Source: JBCCXZ01 sp965228005 (lineage in GTDB: Bacteria; Planctomycetota; Planctomycetia; Pirellulales; Lacipirellulaceae). Taken from it: a stretch of 64,000 bases of DNA. The notes under the pieces were generated by a model. The model was not told the DNA's origin, did not search any database, and was given only the letters and a program-made list of their open reading frames with translations. The stretch lies in assembly GCA_965228005.1 (NCBI GenBank), contig CBDDGV010000003.1, positions 186,001 to 250,000 on the forward strand, written 5' to 3'. Made by a program: the position numbers and the translations under genes. Numbering within the stretch: position 1 is the first letter of the stretch; every line of letters starts with the position of its first letter. Below are positions 1 through 6,278 of this stretch, one piece after another.

Positions 1-935
1 TGCGTCGGCGGAAGATGAAACTGAGCGAGATTCATCATTACGATACTTACGTGCCGATCTTGGCGGACTTGGATCAGCGGCGGACGTGGAAGCAGGCGGT
101 CGACGTGGTGCTCGAGTCGCTCAAGCCTCTGGGTTCGGAGTACTGCGAGGTGCTGCGGCACGGGCTGACCGACGGGCGGTGGTGCGACCGGTACCCCAAC
201 CGCGGCAAGCAGAGCGGGGCGTTCAGCTACGGCACCTTCGACGGGGCGCCGTACATCATGATGAACTACCAGCCGAAGGTGCTGGACCACGTGTTCACGC
301 TCGCCCACGAGGCGGGGCACTCGATGCACAGCTACTTCTCGGCGAAGTCGCAGCCGTACCAGGATTACAACTATGTGATTTTTGTCGCCGAGGTGGCGAG
401 CACGTTCAACGAGCAATTACTCGGCCGCCGGTTGATCGAGCGGGCGAAGTCGGACGCGGAGCGGGCTTACCTGATCAACCTCGAGATCGACGGCATCCGC
501 GGGACGATCATCCGCCAGACGATGTTTGCCGAGTTCGAGAAGGTGATCCACGAGCTGGCCGAGGCGGGGGAGCCGCTGACGGTCGAACGGCTGAAGGAGG
601 AGTACGGCAAGCTGCTGGCCGACTACTTCGGGCCGAAGTTTGTGGTGGACGACGAGCTGCGGCTGGAGTGTTTGCGGATCCCGCACTTCTACCGGGCGTT
701 CTACGTGTACCAGTACGCGACGGGTCTGTCGGCGGCGATCGCGCTCAGCGAGCGGGTGCTTAACGGCGGGAAGCGGGAGCTGGGGGATTACCTCTCGTTC
801 TTGAAGGCGGGGCGGACAAAGTACCCGCTGGAGCTGCTGCGTGACGCGGGGGTGGATATGAGCCAGCCGGAGCCGGTGCTGACGGCGCTCGACCGGTTCG
901 AGCTGCTGGTGGGGCAGCTTGAGGAGCTGCTGTAG
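1..935 (+). CDS. pepF: Oligoendopeptidase F-type M3 metallopeptidase, C-terminal part
   Basis: The reading frame is open to the left edge of the window, so the start lies upstream and only about the last 310 residues are visible. The zinc site reads LAHEAGHSMHSYF, which gives the HExxH pair of M3 peptidases, and the downstream EVASTFNEQLL segment supplies the third zinc ligand, the glutamate typical of the family. The C-terminal half is helical, with the FYRAFYVYQYATG segment that lines the M3 substrate channel. Family members are cytoplasmic zinc peptidases that cut short peptides. The stop is TAG at 933-935. I am confident of the family; the exact substrate is not readable from sequence. 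Confidence 0.93.
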   Translation, partial: RRRKMKLSEIHHYDTYVPILADLDQRRTWKQAVDVVLESLKPLGSEYCEVLRHGLTDGRWCDRYPNRGKQSGAFSYGTFDGAPYIMMNYQPKVLDHVFTLAHEAGHSMHSYFSAKSQPYQDYNYVIFVAEVASTFNEQLLGRRLIERAKSDAERAYLINLEIDGIRGTIIRQTMFAEFEKVIHELAEAGEPLTVERLKEEYGKLLADYFGPKFVVDDELRLECLRIPHFYRAFYVYQYATGLSAAIALSERVLNGGKRELGDYLSFLKAGRTKYPLELLRDAGVDMSQPEPVLTALDRFELLVGQLEELL

Positions 936-1402
936 GCCTTTCTTATTGTCCCGGATTGGGGCTGCATGCGCCGGGTGGACGGAAGTCGGCTCGTTCTGTC
1001 GGGGTCGATGGCGGGTCTGCCAGCGACCCGTAGCGTCGCGGCTATTCTTGGGCGGACGAAACTCGTTGGGGTTTTGGTACTTTCCGCTTTGCAGAAGGCG
1101 GCTGGGGTTGGGTTGTGCTGCGGGTGCGAAGTGTTGGTTGCGGTTGGGGTTAAGAGGGCTTGGTGAGTGCTGTTGAGTTGGGGGTTCTGCTCGGGGGTTC
1201 GATTGCTTTGGGGGACAGAAGGAGAGGTTTCTCGCAAAGGCGCTAAGGCGCAGAGAGAGCGCGGAGGGCTGGTGCTCTTGGGGGTGGTGCTGGTTGTCAA
1301 AGAGCAATGGTGATAGGGTGTACAGTATAGTGGGTGGGGTGGCCATTTTCTACAAGGAAGTTATTGCGTAGGGAGAATGCCCCAAGAGAGAGTGATCGGT
1401 GC
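936..1402. other. Intergenic stretch with no convincing gene
   Basis: About 470 bases lie between the peptidase stop and the first palindrome before the transposase. Short open frames here have no ribosome site and no recognisable motif. Around 1233-1255 there is a phrase containing AAGGCGCTAAGGCGCAG, which resembles dispersed filler repeats. I see no RNA gene. Confidence 0.6.
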
Positions 1403-1426
1403 CATGCCCACGCTTGCGTGGGCATG
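1403..1426. repeat. REP-like palindrome, TT-loop form, left of the transposase
   Basis: A perfect inverted repeat with 11-base arms, CATGCCCACGC and GCGTGGGCATG, separated by the two bases TT. It is preceded by GGTGC. The same unit occurs at 2974-2997. A sister form with GA in the loop occurs at 2071, 3083 and 14028. Its position just upstream of a RAYT-type transposase suggests it is that enzyme's target. Confidence 0.85.
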
Positions 1427-1448
1427 CAGAACCAAAGACAATCCCACC

Positions 1449-2057
1449 ATGCCGCCCCACCGCAAGACACGTCGCACTTTCGACGTCCCGGGGGACGCGC
1501 ACTTTCTCACCTTCTCTTGCTTCCGTCGACTGCCGCTCTTCAGCAGCGATCGTTCCCGCGGCTGGATGATCGGCGCGATCCGGCAAGGCCAAGACCGGCG
1601 GCTGTTCGACCTCTGGGCCTACGTGGTGATGCCCGAGCACGTGCATCTGGTGCTGTTTCCCTTGGAGAAGACGCCGGTTGCCGGCATCTTGTCGGCGCTG
1701 AAGCAGTCGGTCTCGAAGCGGGCGATTTTGTGGTTGGAAGAGAACGCACCCGAGTACCTGGCGAAGTTGCGCGACAGTCAACCGAACGGCAAGACTCACT
1801 ACCGCTTCTGGCAGCGGGGCGGGGGGTACGACCGAAACCTGCGTTCGGTGAAGGAGATCTACGAGAAGGTCTCGTATGTGCACCAGAACCCGGTGCGGCG
1901 GGGGCTGGTGGAGTCGGCGACCGAGTGGCGGTGGTCGAGTGCGGCGGCTTGGAAAACGGGCGTCGATGAGCCGCTGCGGATCGATCGGGAGAGTTTGCCT
2001 TCGCTGACGGTGCTGGATGCGGGTGTTGGCGGGGGGTTGATGGTTGGGGACGCTTGA
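1449..2057 (+). CDS. REP-associated tyrosine transposase (RAYT, Y1/HUH family)
   Basis: About 202 residues. The HUH signature is visible as MPEHVHLVLFP, with the metal-binding histidines near residues 64 and 66. A C-terminal helix, followed by HQNPVRRGLV, carries candidate nucleophile tyrosines (Tyr138 and Tyr143). An ATG at 1377 is also in frame, but it would place the palindrome at 1403-1426 inside the protein, so I chose ATG 1449, where the family-like text MPPHRKTRRTFDVPG begins. The gene sits between two inverted palindromes (1403-1426 and 2071-2094), the usual arrangement for RAYTs, which nick and mobilise REP elements. There are no ends of a self-mobile insertion sequence, so it is probably a domesticated single-copy gene. 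Confidence 0.88.
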   Translation: MPPHRKTRRTFDVPGDAHFLTFSCFRRLPLFSSDRSRGWMIGAIRQGQDRRLFDLWAYVVMPEHVHLVLFPLEKTPVAGILSALKQSVSKRAILWLEENAPEYLAKLRDSQPNGKTHYRFWQRGGGYDRNLRSVKEIYEKVSYVHQNPVRRGLVESATEWRWSSAAAWKTGVDEPLRIDRESLPSLTVLDAGVGGGLMVGDA

Positions 2058-2070
2058 CTTTTGGGGCCGG

Positions 2071-2094
2071 CATGCCCACGCGAGCGTGGGCATG
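2071..2094. repeat. REP-like palindrome, GA-loop form, right of the transposase
   Basis: The same 11-base arms as the palindrome at 1403, with GA instead of TT in the loop. It begins 13 bases after the transposase stop. Together with 1403-1426 it brackets the transposase gene. Confidence 0.85.
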
Positions 2095-2218
2095 CCGCCG
2101 GGCCGGTTCACTGGCGAGATTGCGAACGACTATTCCATTAGGAAGAGAGTTATGTCGTGAGTCCAAGACGTCTGACCCCTTGTATTCTGAGAAAGTTCAC
2201 TGAAAAGGGAGGCATTCG

Positions 2219-2932
2219 ATGACAAACCCTGCCACGCCCCCAAATACTCAGTCCACGAATCAGGCAAGTCGGCCGCCTGGCCCAGCTAGCCAAACGATGC
2301 AGCCTGGCTTCTGGCACGGCGTCAGCATAACGGACGTGCTCAATGTCATTTTGGCCGCGCTCTTGGTGTGGATCGCGTTTTGGCAGATTGAATTGGTACG
2401 CGATGCGAATCGGATCGCCGGAGTGGCTGCGAGCTCGGCACAACAAGCCGCGGATGCCACGACTGTTTCGGTAGACCTCACGCGTGAAGGGATGCAAAAG
2501 GAATTGCGCGCGTATATGTCGATTGTTCGCGGCGAGGTGACAGGAGTCGAGGATAAGGCCGGGCCAATCAAGATCAAGCTCACGTTCAAGAACTCCGGGC
2601 AGACACCAGCACTCGAAGTTCGAGGCGCGATGGGTATTCGCTGCGTAGATTACCCTATCACGGACACTCCCCAACTACAGAATGACGAGCTTTCGCCACC
2701 AATGGCTCTCGGAGCTGGCGTGGAGAGTTTTATGTTTGGCGAGCTTGATTCCATGCTTCGGCCCGACATCAAGAGCGGAAGCAAGGTTGTCCAGGCTTTC
2801 GGCATCATGCGATACAAGGACGTGTTTGGAAAACCACATGAAGAGAGATTCAATTTGATTCAAGGCGGCGATCCCGGCACTGAGTTCTCTCCGTTCATGG
2901 GTTTAGCGCCCGAAGGCAATGAGTCGAATTGA
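2219..2932 (+). CDS. Single-pass membrane protein of unknown function
   Basis: 237 residues, preceded by a good ribosome site (AGGGAGG, 6 bases before the ATG). A proline- and serine-rich N-terminus leads into one membrane segment near residues 37-55 (VLNVILAALLVWIAFWQIE). An alpha-helical stretch rich in Ala, Gln and Asp follows, then a soluble domain with beta-strand-like text (IKIKLTFKNSGQTPALEVRG). The pattern of one membrane helix followed by a 'QTPALEVRG' module is seen in many uncharacterised bacterial proteins. Base composition is clearly lower in GC than the neighbours, which suits a recently acquired gene beside the transposase. Function unknown. Confidence 0.75.
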   Translation: MTNPATPPNTQSTNQASRPPGPASQTMQPGFWHGVSITDVLNVILAALLVWIAFWQIELVRDANRIAGVAASSAQQAADATTVSVDLTREGMQKELRAYMSIVRGEVTGVEDKAGPIKIKLTFKNSGQTPALEVRGAMGIRCVDYPITDTPQLQNDELSPPMALGAGVESFMFGELDSMLRPDIKSGSKVVQAFGIMRYKDVFGKPHEERFNLIQGGDPGTEFSPFMGLAPEGNESN

Positions 2933-2973
2933 AGATGGGAATCCATAGGTCACGTATGACTCCCGCCTGGTGC

Positions 2974-3106
2974 CATGCCCACGCTTGCGTGGGCATGCTT
3001 GTCTACTTGCAGGGGACGCACTGATCCTCGCAGGCAATGCACCAGATTAGTATCTCTTGAAGCATTTGGCCGCCACTTGAGGCATGCCCACGCGAGCGTG
3101 GGCATG
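2974..3106. repeat. REPIN-like pair of inverted palindromes
   Basis: A TT-loop palindrome (2974-2997, preceded by GGTGC) and a GA-loop palindrome (3083-3106, followed by GCACC) face each other across 85 bases. The outer ends are therefore also complementary, so the whole 133-base unit can fold into one long hairpin. This is the form mobilised by RAYT enzymes in other bacteria, and a candidate enzyme is encoded 0.9 kb upstream. Confidence 0.8.
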
Positions 3107-3142
3107 GCACCGAGCATTGGTGCTGCTGGCTGATCGTGCTGC

Positions 3143-3170
3143 TTGCCAACGCCACTCGATTCGCCAAAAT
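3143..3170 (+). promoter_or_regulatory. Candidate promoter for the TIM-barrel gene
   Basis: TTGCCA at 3143-3148 and CAAAAT at 3165-3170 are separated by 16 bases, and lie 55 bases before the start codon at 3226. Only moderately close to consensus. Confidence 0.35.
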
Positions 3171-3225
3171 GCGGGTCTGATTGTCCGCCCCTCTTCCGCA
3201 GTGACCTGTTCAGGAGCCGTTTGCG

Positions 3226-4227
3226 ATGCCGCGACCTTTGACGATGTTTACCGGGCAGTGGGCCGACCTCGCGCTGGACGACTTGGCGCGGTCGATGAAG
3301 GAGATCGGCTACGACGGGCTCGAGCTGGCCTGCTGGGGCGACCATTTTGAGGTGAACAAGGCCGCCGAAGATTTTGACGGGTACGCCAAGGCGAAGCGCG
3401 ATCAGCTCGGGCGGCAGGGGCTGGCTTGCTACGCGATCAGCACCCACCTGGTGGGGCAGGCGGTGTGCGACGCGATCGACTCGCGGCACGAGGCGATCCT
3501 GCCGCCGCACGTGTGGGGCGACGGCGACCCGGCCGGCGTGAACGCGCGGGCGGCCGAGGACGTGAAGAACGCGGCCCGGGCCGCCAAGGCGCTGGGCGTG
3601 GACGTGGTGAACGGGTTCACGGGGTCGGCCATCTGGCCGCTGCTGTACTCGTTCCCGCCGGTGCCGGAGTCGACCATCGAGGAGGGTTTTCAGCAGTTCG
3701 CCGACCGGTGGAACCCGATCCTCGACGTGTTCGGCGAGTGCGGCGTGCGGTTCGCGCTGGAGGTGCACCCGACCGAGATCGCGTTCGACATCTACACCGC
3801 CGAGCGGGCGCTGGAGGCGATCGGGCACCGGGAGGAGTTCGGGTTCAACTTCGACCCGAGCCACCTGCTGTGGCAGGGCGTGGACCCGGTGGAGTTCATC
3901 CGGGCGTTCCCGGACCGGATCTACCACTGCCACGTGAAGGACGCGATCGTGACGCTCAACGGCAAGACGGGCATCTTGGCGAGCCACCTGAACTTCGGCG
4001 ACGCGCGGCGGGGGTGGGACTTCCGCTCGCCGGGCCGCGGCGGGGTGAACTTTGAGGAGATCATCCGGGCGCTGAACGACATCGACTACACGGGGCCGCT
4101 GTCGGTGGAGTGGGAGGACGCGCGGATGGACCGGTTCCACGGGGCGACCGAGGCTTGTGAGTTTGTGCGTCGGCTCGATTTCAAGAGCGCGAACGTGCAG
4201 TTTGATGCGGCGTTTTCGGATGAGTGA
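3226..4227 (+). CDS. Sugar-phosphate isomerase/epimerase-like TIM-barrel protein
   Basis: 333 residues with an AGGAG ribosome site 9 bases before the ATG. The opening MFTGQWADLALDDLARSMKE and GYDGLELACWGDHFE are typical of the xylose-isomerase-like (AP endonuclease 2) fold. The metal-site pattern is present: Glu in LEVHPTEIAFD, Asp/His in NFDPSHLLWQG, His in YHCHVKDA, and Glu in LSVEWEDARMDR. These enzymes isomerise or epimerise keto sugars or inositols, and planctomycetes carry many paralogues. The substrate cannot be assigned. The gene stands alone between repeat elements, so context gives no help. Confidence 0.88.
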   Translation: MPRPLTMFTGQWADLALDDLARSMKEIGYDGLELACWGDHFEVNKAAEDFDGYAKAKRDQLGRQGLACYAISTHLVGQAVCDAIDSRHEAILPPHVWGDGDPAGVNARAAEDVKNAARAAKALGVDVVNGFTGSAIWPLLYSFPPVPESTIEEGFQQFADRWNPILDVFGECGVRFALEVHPTEIAFDIYTAERALEAIGHREEFGFNFDPSHLLWQGVDPVEFIRAFPDRIYHCHVKDAIVTLNGKTGILASHLNFGDARRGWDFRSPGRGGVNFEEIIRALNDIDYTGPLSVEWEDARMDRFHGATEACEFVRRLDFKSANVQFDAAFSDE

Positions 4228-4228
4228 A

Positions 4229-4258
4229 AGAAGTGCGGATTTCGGATTGCGGAATGCG
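4229..4258. repeat. GCGGATT-type short repeat after a stop codon
   Basis: A short, partly tandem phrase made of GTGCGGATT, CGGATTGCGG and GGAATG begins 2 bases after the stop of the preceding gene. A very similar phrase occurs at 49266-49298, also directly after a stop codon. Confidence 0.6.
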
Positions 4259-4274
4259 TATTGGGAGATGAGGG

Positions 4275-4343
4275 GGTGGCACTGGCGTCTCGCCAGTGGG
4301 AACCAATATCCAGGACTGCACTGGCAAGATGCCAGTGCCACCC
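4275..4343. repeat. REPIN-like pair, CACTGGC family
   Basis: Two palindromes with arms CACTGGC/GCCAGTG and 5-base loops (GTCTC at 4287, AAGAT at 4326) face each other. The outer ends are GGTGG on the left and CCACC on the right. The same design occurs at 12735-12803 and, in a related CACTGCTGG form, at 5981-6060 and 21775-21803. Confidence 0.8.
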
Positions 4344-4356
4344 GGGTGCCGGGTAC

Positions 4357-4385
4357 TTAGCCCCGGGCGACTCGCCCGGGGCTAA
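4357..4385. repeat. Perfect 13-base inverted repeat, TTAGCCCCGGGCG
   Basis: The arms TTAGCCCCGGGCG and CGCCCGGGGCTAA are separated by ACT. It ends directly before the first possible start codon of the next gene (ATG 4386). It may be a dispersed repeat rather than a terminator, as no T-run follows. Confidence 0.75.
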
Positions 4386-5813
4386 ATGTGGGGTGCTCCC
4401 CGTGTGGTAGAATGGGGTGTGCGCGCCTCTGTTCTGATTGCTGTTGGGCTTCTTTGGGTTGGGGGGGCGTCGCGCGCTGCGCCTTGCCTGGCGGCGGATG
4501 AGTGGGACGGCTCGGTGCTCTTGTTTGTGCCTCGGGGGGTTTATTCGGGACCGGCTCCTGAGGACGGCGCCCGGCCGGCTGAAGCCGGCCTCGCCTTGCA
4601 TCTTGATCTGCCAGAGACGGTTCGGTTGGGGCGGCTATCGGATGCGCTCATGCACGCGGCCTGGCGGTTGCGCGTGGAGCCCGAGGATGAGCTGGCTCGG
4701 CGGGTGCTGGGGTTTCGTCGCGCGGGGGACGGCTGGGCGGGTTCTTACGCTGCGCGGCGGATGGAGCGGGGGGATGTTTGGGACGCGCGGTTCGGCTGGG
4801 TGAAGGCCGAGGACCTGCCGCGATGGGAGGCGGGTGAGCGGCGGGTTGGTTCGCGGTGGGTGAGCGCCGAGGACGACGCGAAGCGGCACGCGGAGATTGA
4901 TAAGGGTTGGTCCGTGCGGACGGACCACTTCCAGGTGCAGAGCAATCACAGCCTGGCCGCGGCGGCGGAGCTGGCCGGGCGGCTGGAGCGGCTGCACGCG
5001 GTGTGGCGGCAGCTGTTCGCGGAGTTCGCTTACACCGATGCGCAGATCCGTCGGCGGCTGGACGGCACGGGCGAGGGCGGGCACCGCGGCAAGCCGATGC
5101 AGGTGCGGTACTACGCCACGCGGGACGAGTACGTGCGGACGCTGCGGCGCGATCAGCCCCGGATCGGCGAGACGCTGGGGATCTACTTCGATCAGAAGCG
5201 GTTGAGCCACTTCTTCGCCGGGCCTCAGCAGGACCCCGGGACGGTGCGGCACGAGGTGACGCACCAGTTGTTCCACGAGTCGCGTCGGGCAGCGCGCGGC
5301 GTGGGGGTGCTGGCGAACTTCTGGGCGATCGAGGGTGTCGCTTGCTTTATGGAGTCGCTGCGGGTGGTTTCGGTGGAGGAGGCGGGGACGGTAGTGTCGC
5401 TGGGCGGCGCGCTGGACGGTCGGCTGCCGGCGGCGGTGCACCGTCGGCTGATCGACGATTACTACGTGCCGCTGGCGGAGCTGACCCGGTTGGGGATGGG
5501 CGGGTTGCAGAAGCGTGCCGACCTGCCGCGGTTGTACAGCCAGAGTGCGGGGCTGGCGACGTTTTTTATGAACCACCGAGGCGGCGTTTACCGAAGAGCG
5601 TTCGTGGAGTACCTGGTGCAGATCTACGCGGGCCGCGACGACCCGGCGACGCTTGCCGAGCTGACGGGGCAGAGCTACGATCGACTCGACCAGGAGTACG
5701 AGGCATTTCTCCTGGAGACGGCCCGGCGGATTGCCAAGCAGGCGGCCGGGGAGACCAGCCAGACACCGCCCGGCCAGAACGAACCCCTTCCTGAATTGGA
5801 GTTGCCCCGATGA
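4386..5813 (+). CDS. Secreted DUF1570-like zinc peptidase
   Basis: Up to 475 residues. The N-terminus carries an apparent signal peptide (VLIAVGLLWVGGASRAAPCLA), so the protein is probably exported. The zinc motif HEVTH is at residue 289 (FHESRRAARG follows), with a downstream WAIEGVACFMES segment that fits the gluzincin third ligand. This arrangement matches the DUF1570/peptidase-MA-like group that is abundant in planctomycetes. Residues 165-200 resemble the usual lead-in, where the protein repeats a WVSAEDD/WVKAEDL motif. The start is uncertain: ATG 4386 lies right against the palindrome, and GTG 4404 or 4419 would give a tidier signal peptide. The stop overlaps the next start as ATGA. Confidence 0.8.
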   Translation: MWGAPRVVEWGVRASVLIAVGLLWVGGASRAAPCLAADEWDGSVLLFVPRGVYSGPAPEDGARPAEAGLALHLDLPETVRLGRLSDALMHAAWRLRVEPEDELARRVLGFRRAGDGWAGSYAARRMERGDVWDARFGWVKAEDLPRWEAGERRVGSRWVSAEDDAKRHAEIDKGWSVRTDHFQVQSNHSLAAAAELAGRLERLHAVWRQLFAEFAYTDAQIRRRLDGTGEGGHRGKPMQVRYYATRDEYVRTLRRDQPRIGETLGIYFDQKRLSHFFAGPQQDPGTVRHEVTHQLFHESRRAARGVGVLANFWAIEGVACFMESLRVVSVEEAGTVVSLGGALDGRLPAAVHRRLIDDYYVPLAELTRLGMGGLQKRADLPRLYSQSAGLATFFMNHRGGVYRRAFVEYLVQIYAGRDDPATLAELTGQSYDRLDQEYEAFLLETARRIAKQAAGETSQTPPGQNEPLPELELPR

Positions 5814-5932
5814 GCGTTCTTATTTCCCACGTGACGGCGTTTGAGTTCCCGGTGGTGATGGCGGCGTTCGCGGCGGGGATCGCCGTGGGTTTCGCGGCGG
5901 CTTGGGGCGTGCTTCGTCGCTGGAACGGCTAG
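5810..5932 (+). CDS. 40-residue single-pass membrane protein, unknown function
   Basis: It begins in an ATGA overlap with the stop of the DUF1570-like gene, which implies translational coupling. The product has 40 residues: a short polar N-terminus, one hydrophobic helix (VVMAAFAAGIAVGFAAAWGV) and a basic end (LRRWNG). This layout predicts an N-out or N-in single helix with the Arg-rich tail in the cytoplasm. No family is recognised. The overlap with the upstream gene is the main reason to believe that it is real. Confidence 0.6.
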   Translation: MSVLISHVTAFEFPVVMAAFAAGIAVGFAAAWGVLRRWNG

Positions 5933-5942
5933 GGCTCGTCAG

Positions 5943-5966
5943 GCCGCCGACACGTAGGTCGGCGGC
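5943..5966. repeat. Hairpin just after the small membrane-protein gene
   Basis: Arms GCCGCCGAC and GTCGGCGGC around a 6-base loop begin 11 bases after the stop. No T-run follows, so it may be a repeat or a processing hairpin rather than a classical terminator. Confidence 0.5.
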
Positions 5967-5980
5967 TAGCAAAGCGTCCG

Positions 5981-6060
5981 GGTGGCACTGCTGGATCGTC
6001 CAGCAGTGTGAACCGATCGGGGGCTCTAAGCACTGCTGGGCAAGCCAGCAGTGGCACCCC
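5981..6060. repeat. REPIN-like pair, CACTGCTGG family
   Basis: Two palindromes with arms CACTGCTGG/CCAGCAGTG (5986-6008 with loop ATCGT, 6031-6053 with loop GCAAG) are flanked by GGTGG on the left and CACCC on the right. The outer ends match the CACTGGC family at 4275 and 12735, which suggests one family with two head sequences. Confidence 0.8.
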
Positions 6061-6076
6061 GGAAGGGCCCCTCTGA

Positions 6077-6106
6077 TTGACCGGGTGCTGCCCGGGCGGG
6101 TACGAT
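6077..6106 (+). promoter_or_regulatory. Promoter for tRNA-His
   Basis: TTGACC at 6077-6082 and TACGAT at 6101-6106 with an 18-base spacer, ending 13 bases before the tRNA. It fits a sigma-70 type promoter. Confidence 0.6.
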
Positions 6107-6119
6107 CACCGGGCTACGC

Positions 6120-6194
6120 GGTGGCTGTAGCTCAGTTGGTTAGAGCGCTAGATTGTGATTCTAGAAGTCGGGGGTTCGAATCCCCTCAGCCACC
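6120..6194 (+). tRNA. tRNA-His (anticodon GTG)
   Basis: A complete cloverleaf can be drawn. The acceptor arm GTGGCTG pairs with CAGCCAC. The D-arm is GCTCAGTTGGTTAGAGC. The anticodon arm CTAGA/TCTAG has loop TTGTGAT, so the anticodon is GTG. The T-arm contains GGTTCGAATCC. The extra G at 6120 opposite the discriminator C at 6194 is the G-1 identity element of tRNA-His. The CCA end is not encoded. Confidence 0.97.
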
Positions 6195-6203
6195 CTTGAG
6201 TGA

Positions 6204-6226
6204 ATCTTAGATCGAGGATCTAAGAT
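6204..6226 (+). terminator. AT-rich hairpin after tRNA-His
   Basis: Arms ATCTTAGATC and GATCTAAGAT around GAG begin 10 bases after the tRNA, followed by TTAAGATCT. It can act as a terminator. The related phrase that follows suggests it may also be a dispersed repeat. Confidence 0.5.
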
Positions 6227-6278
6227 TTAAGATCTAATGTGCCGGAGCAGCCGCGATGCTACGCGTCGCTGGGTTTGT

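Noticed and set aside
1377..1448. ATG at 1377 as the start of the transposase
   Set aside because: It would translate the palindrome into the protein, and the family-like sequence begins at 1449.
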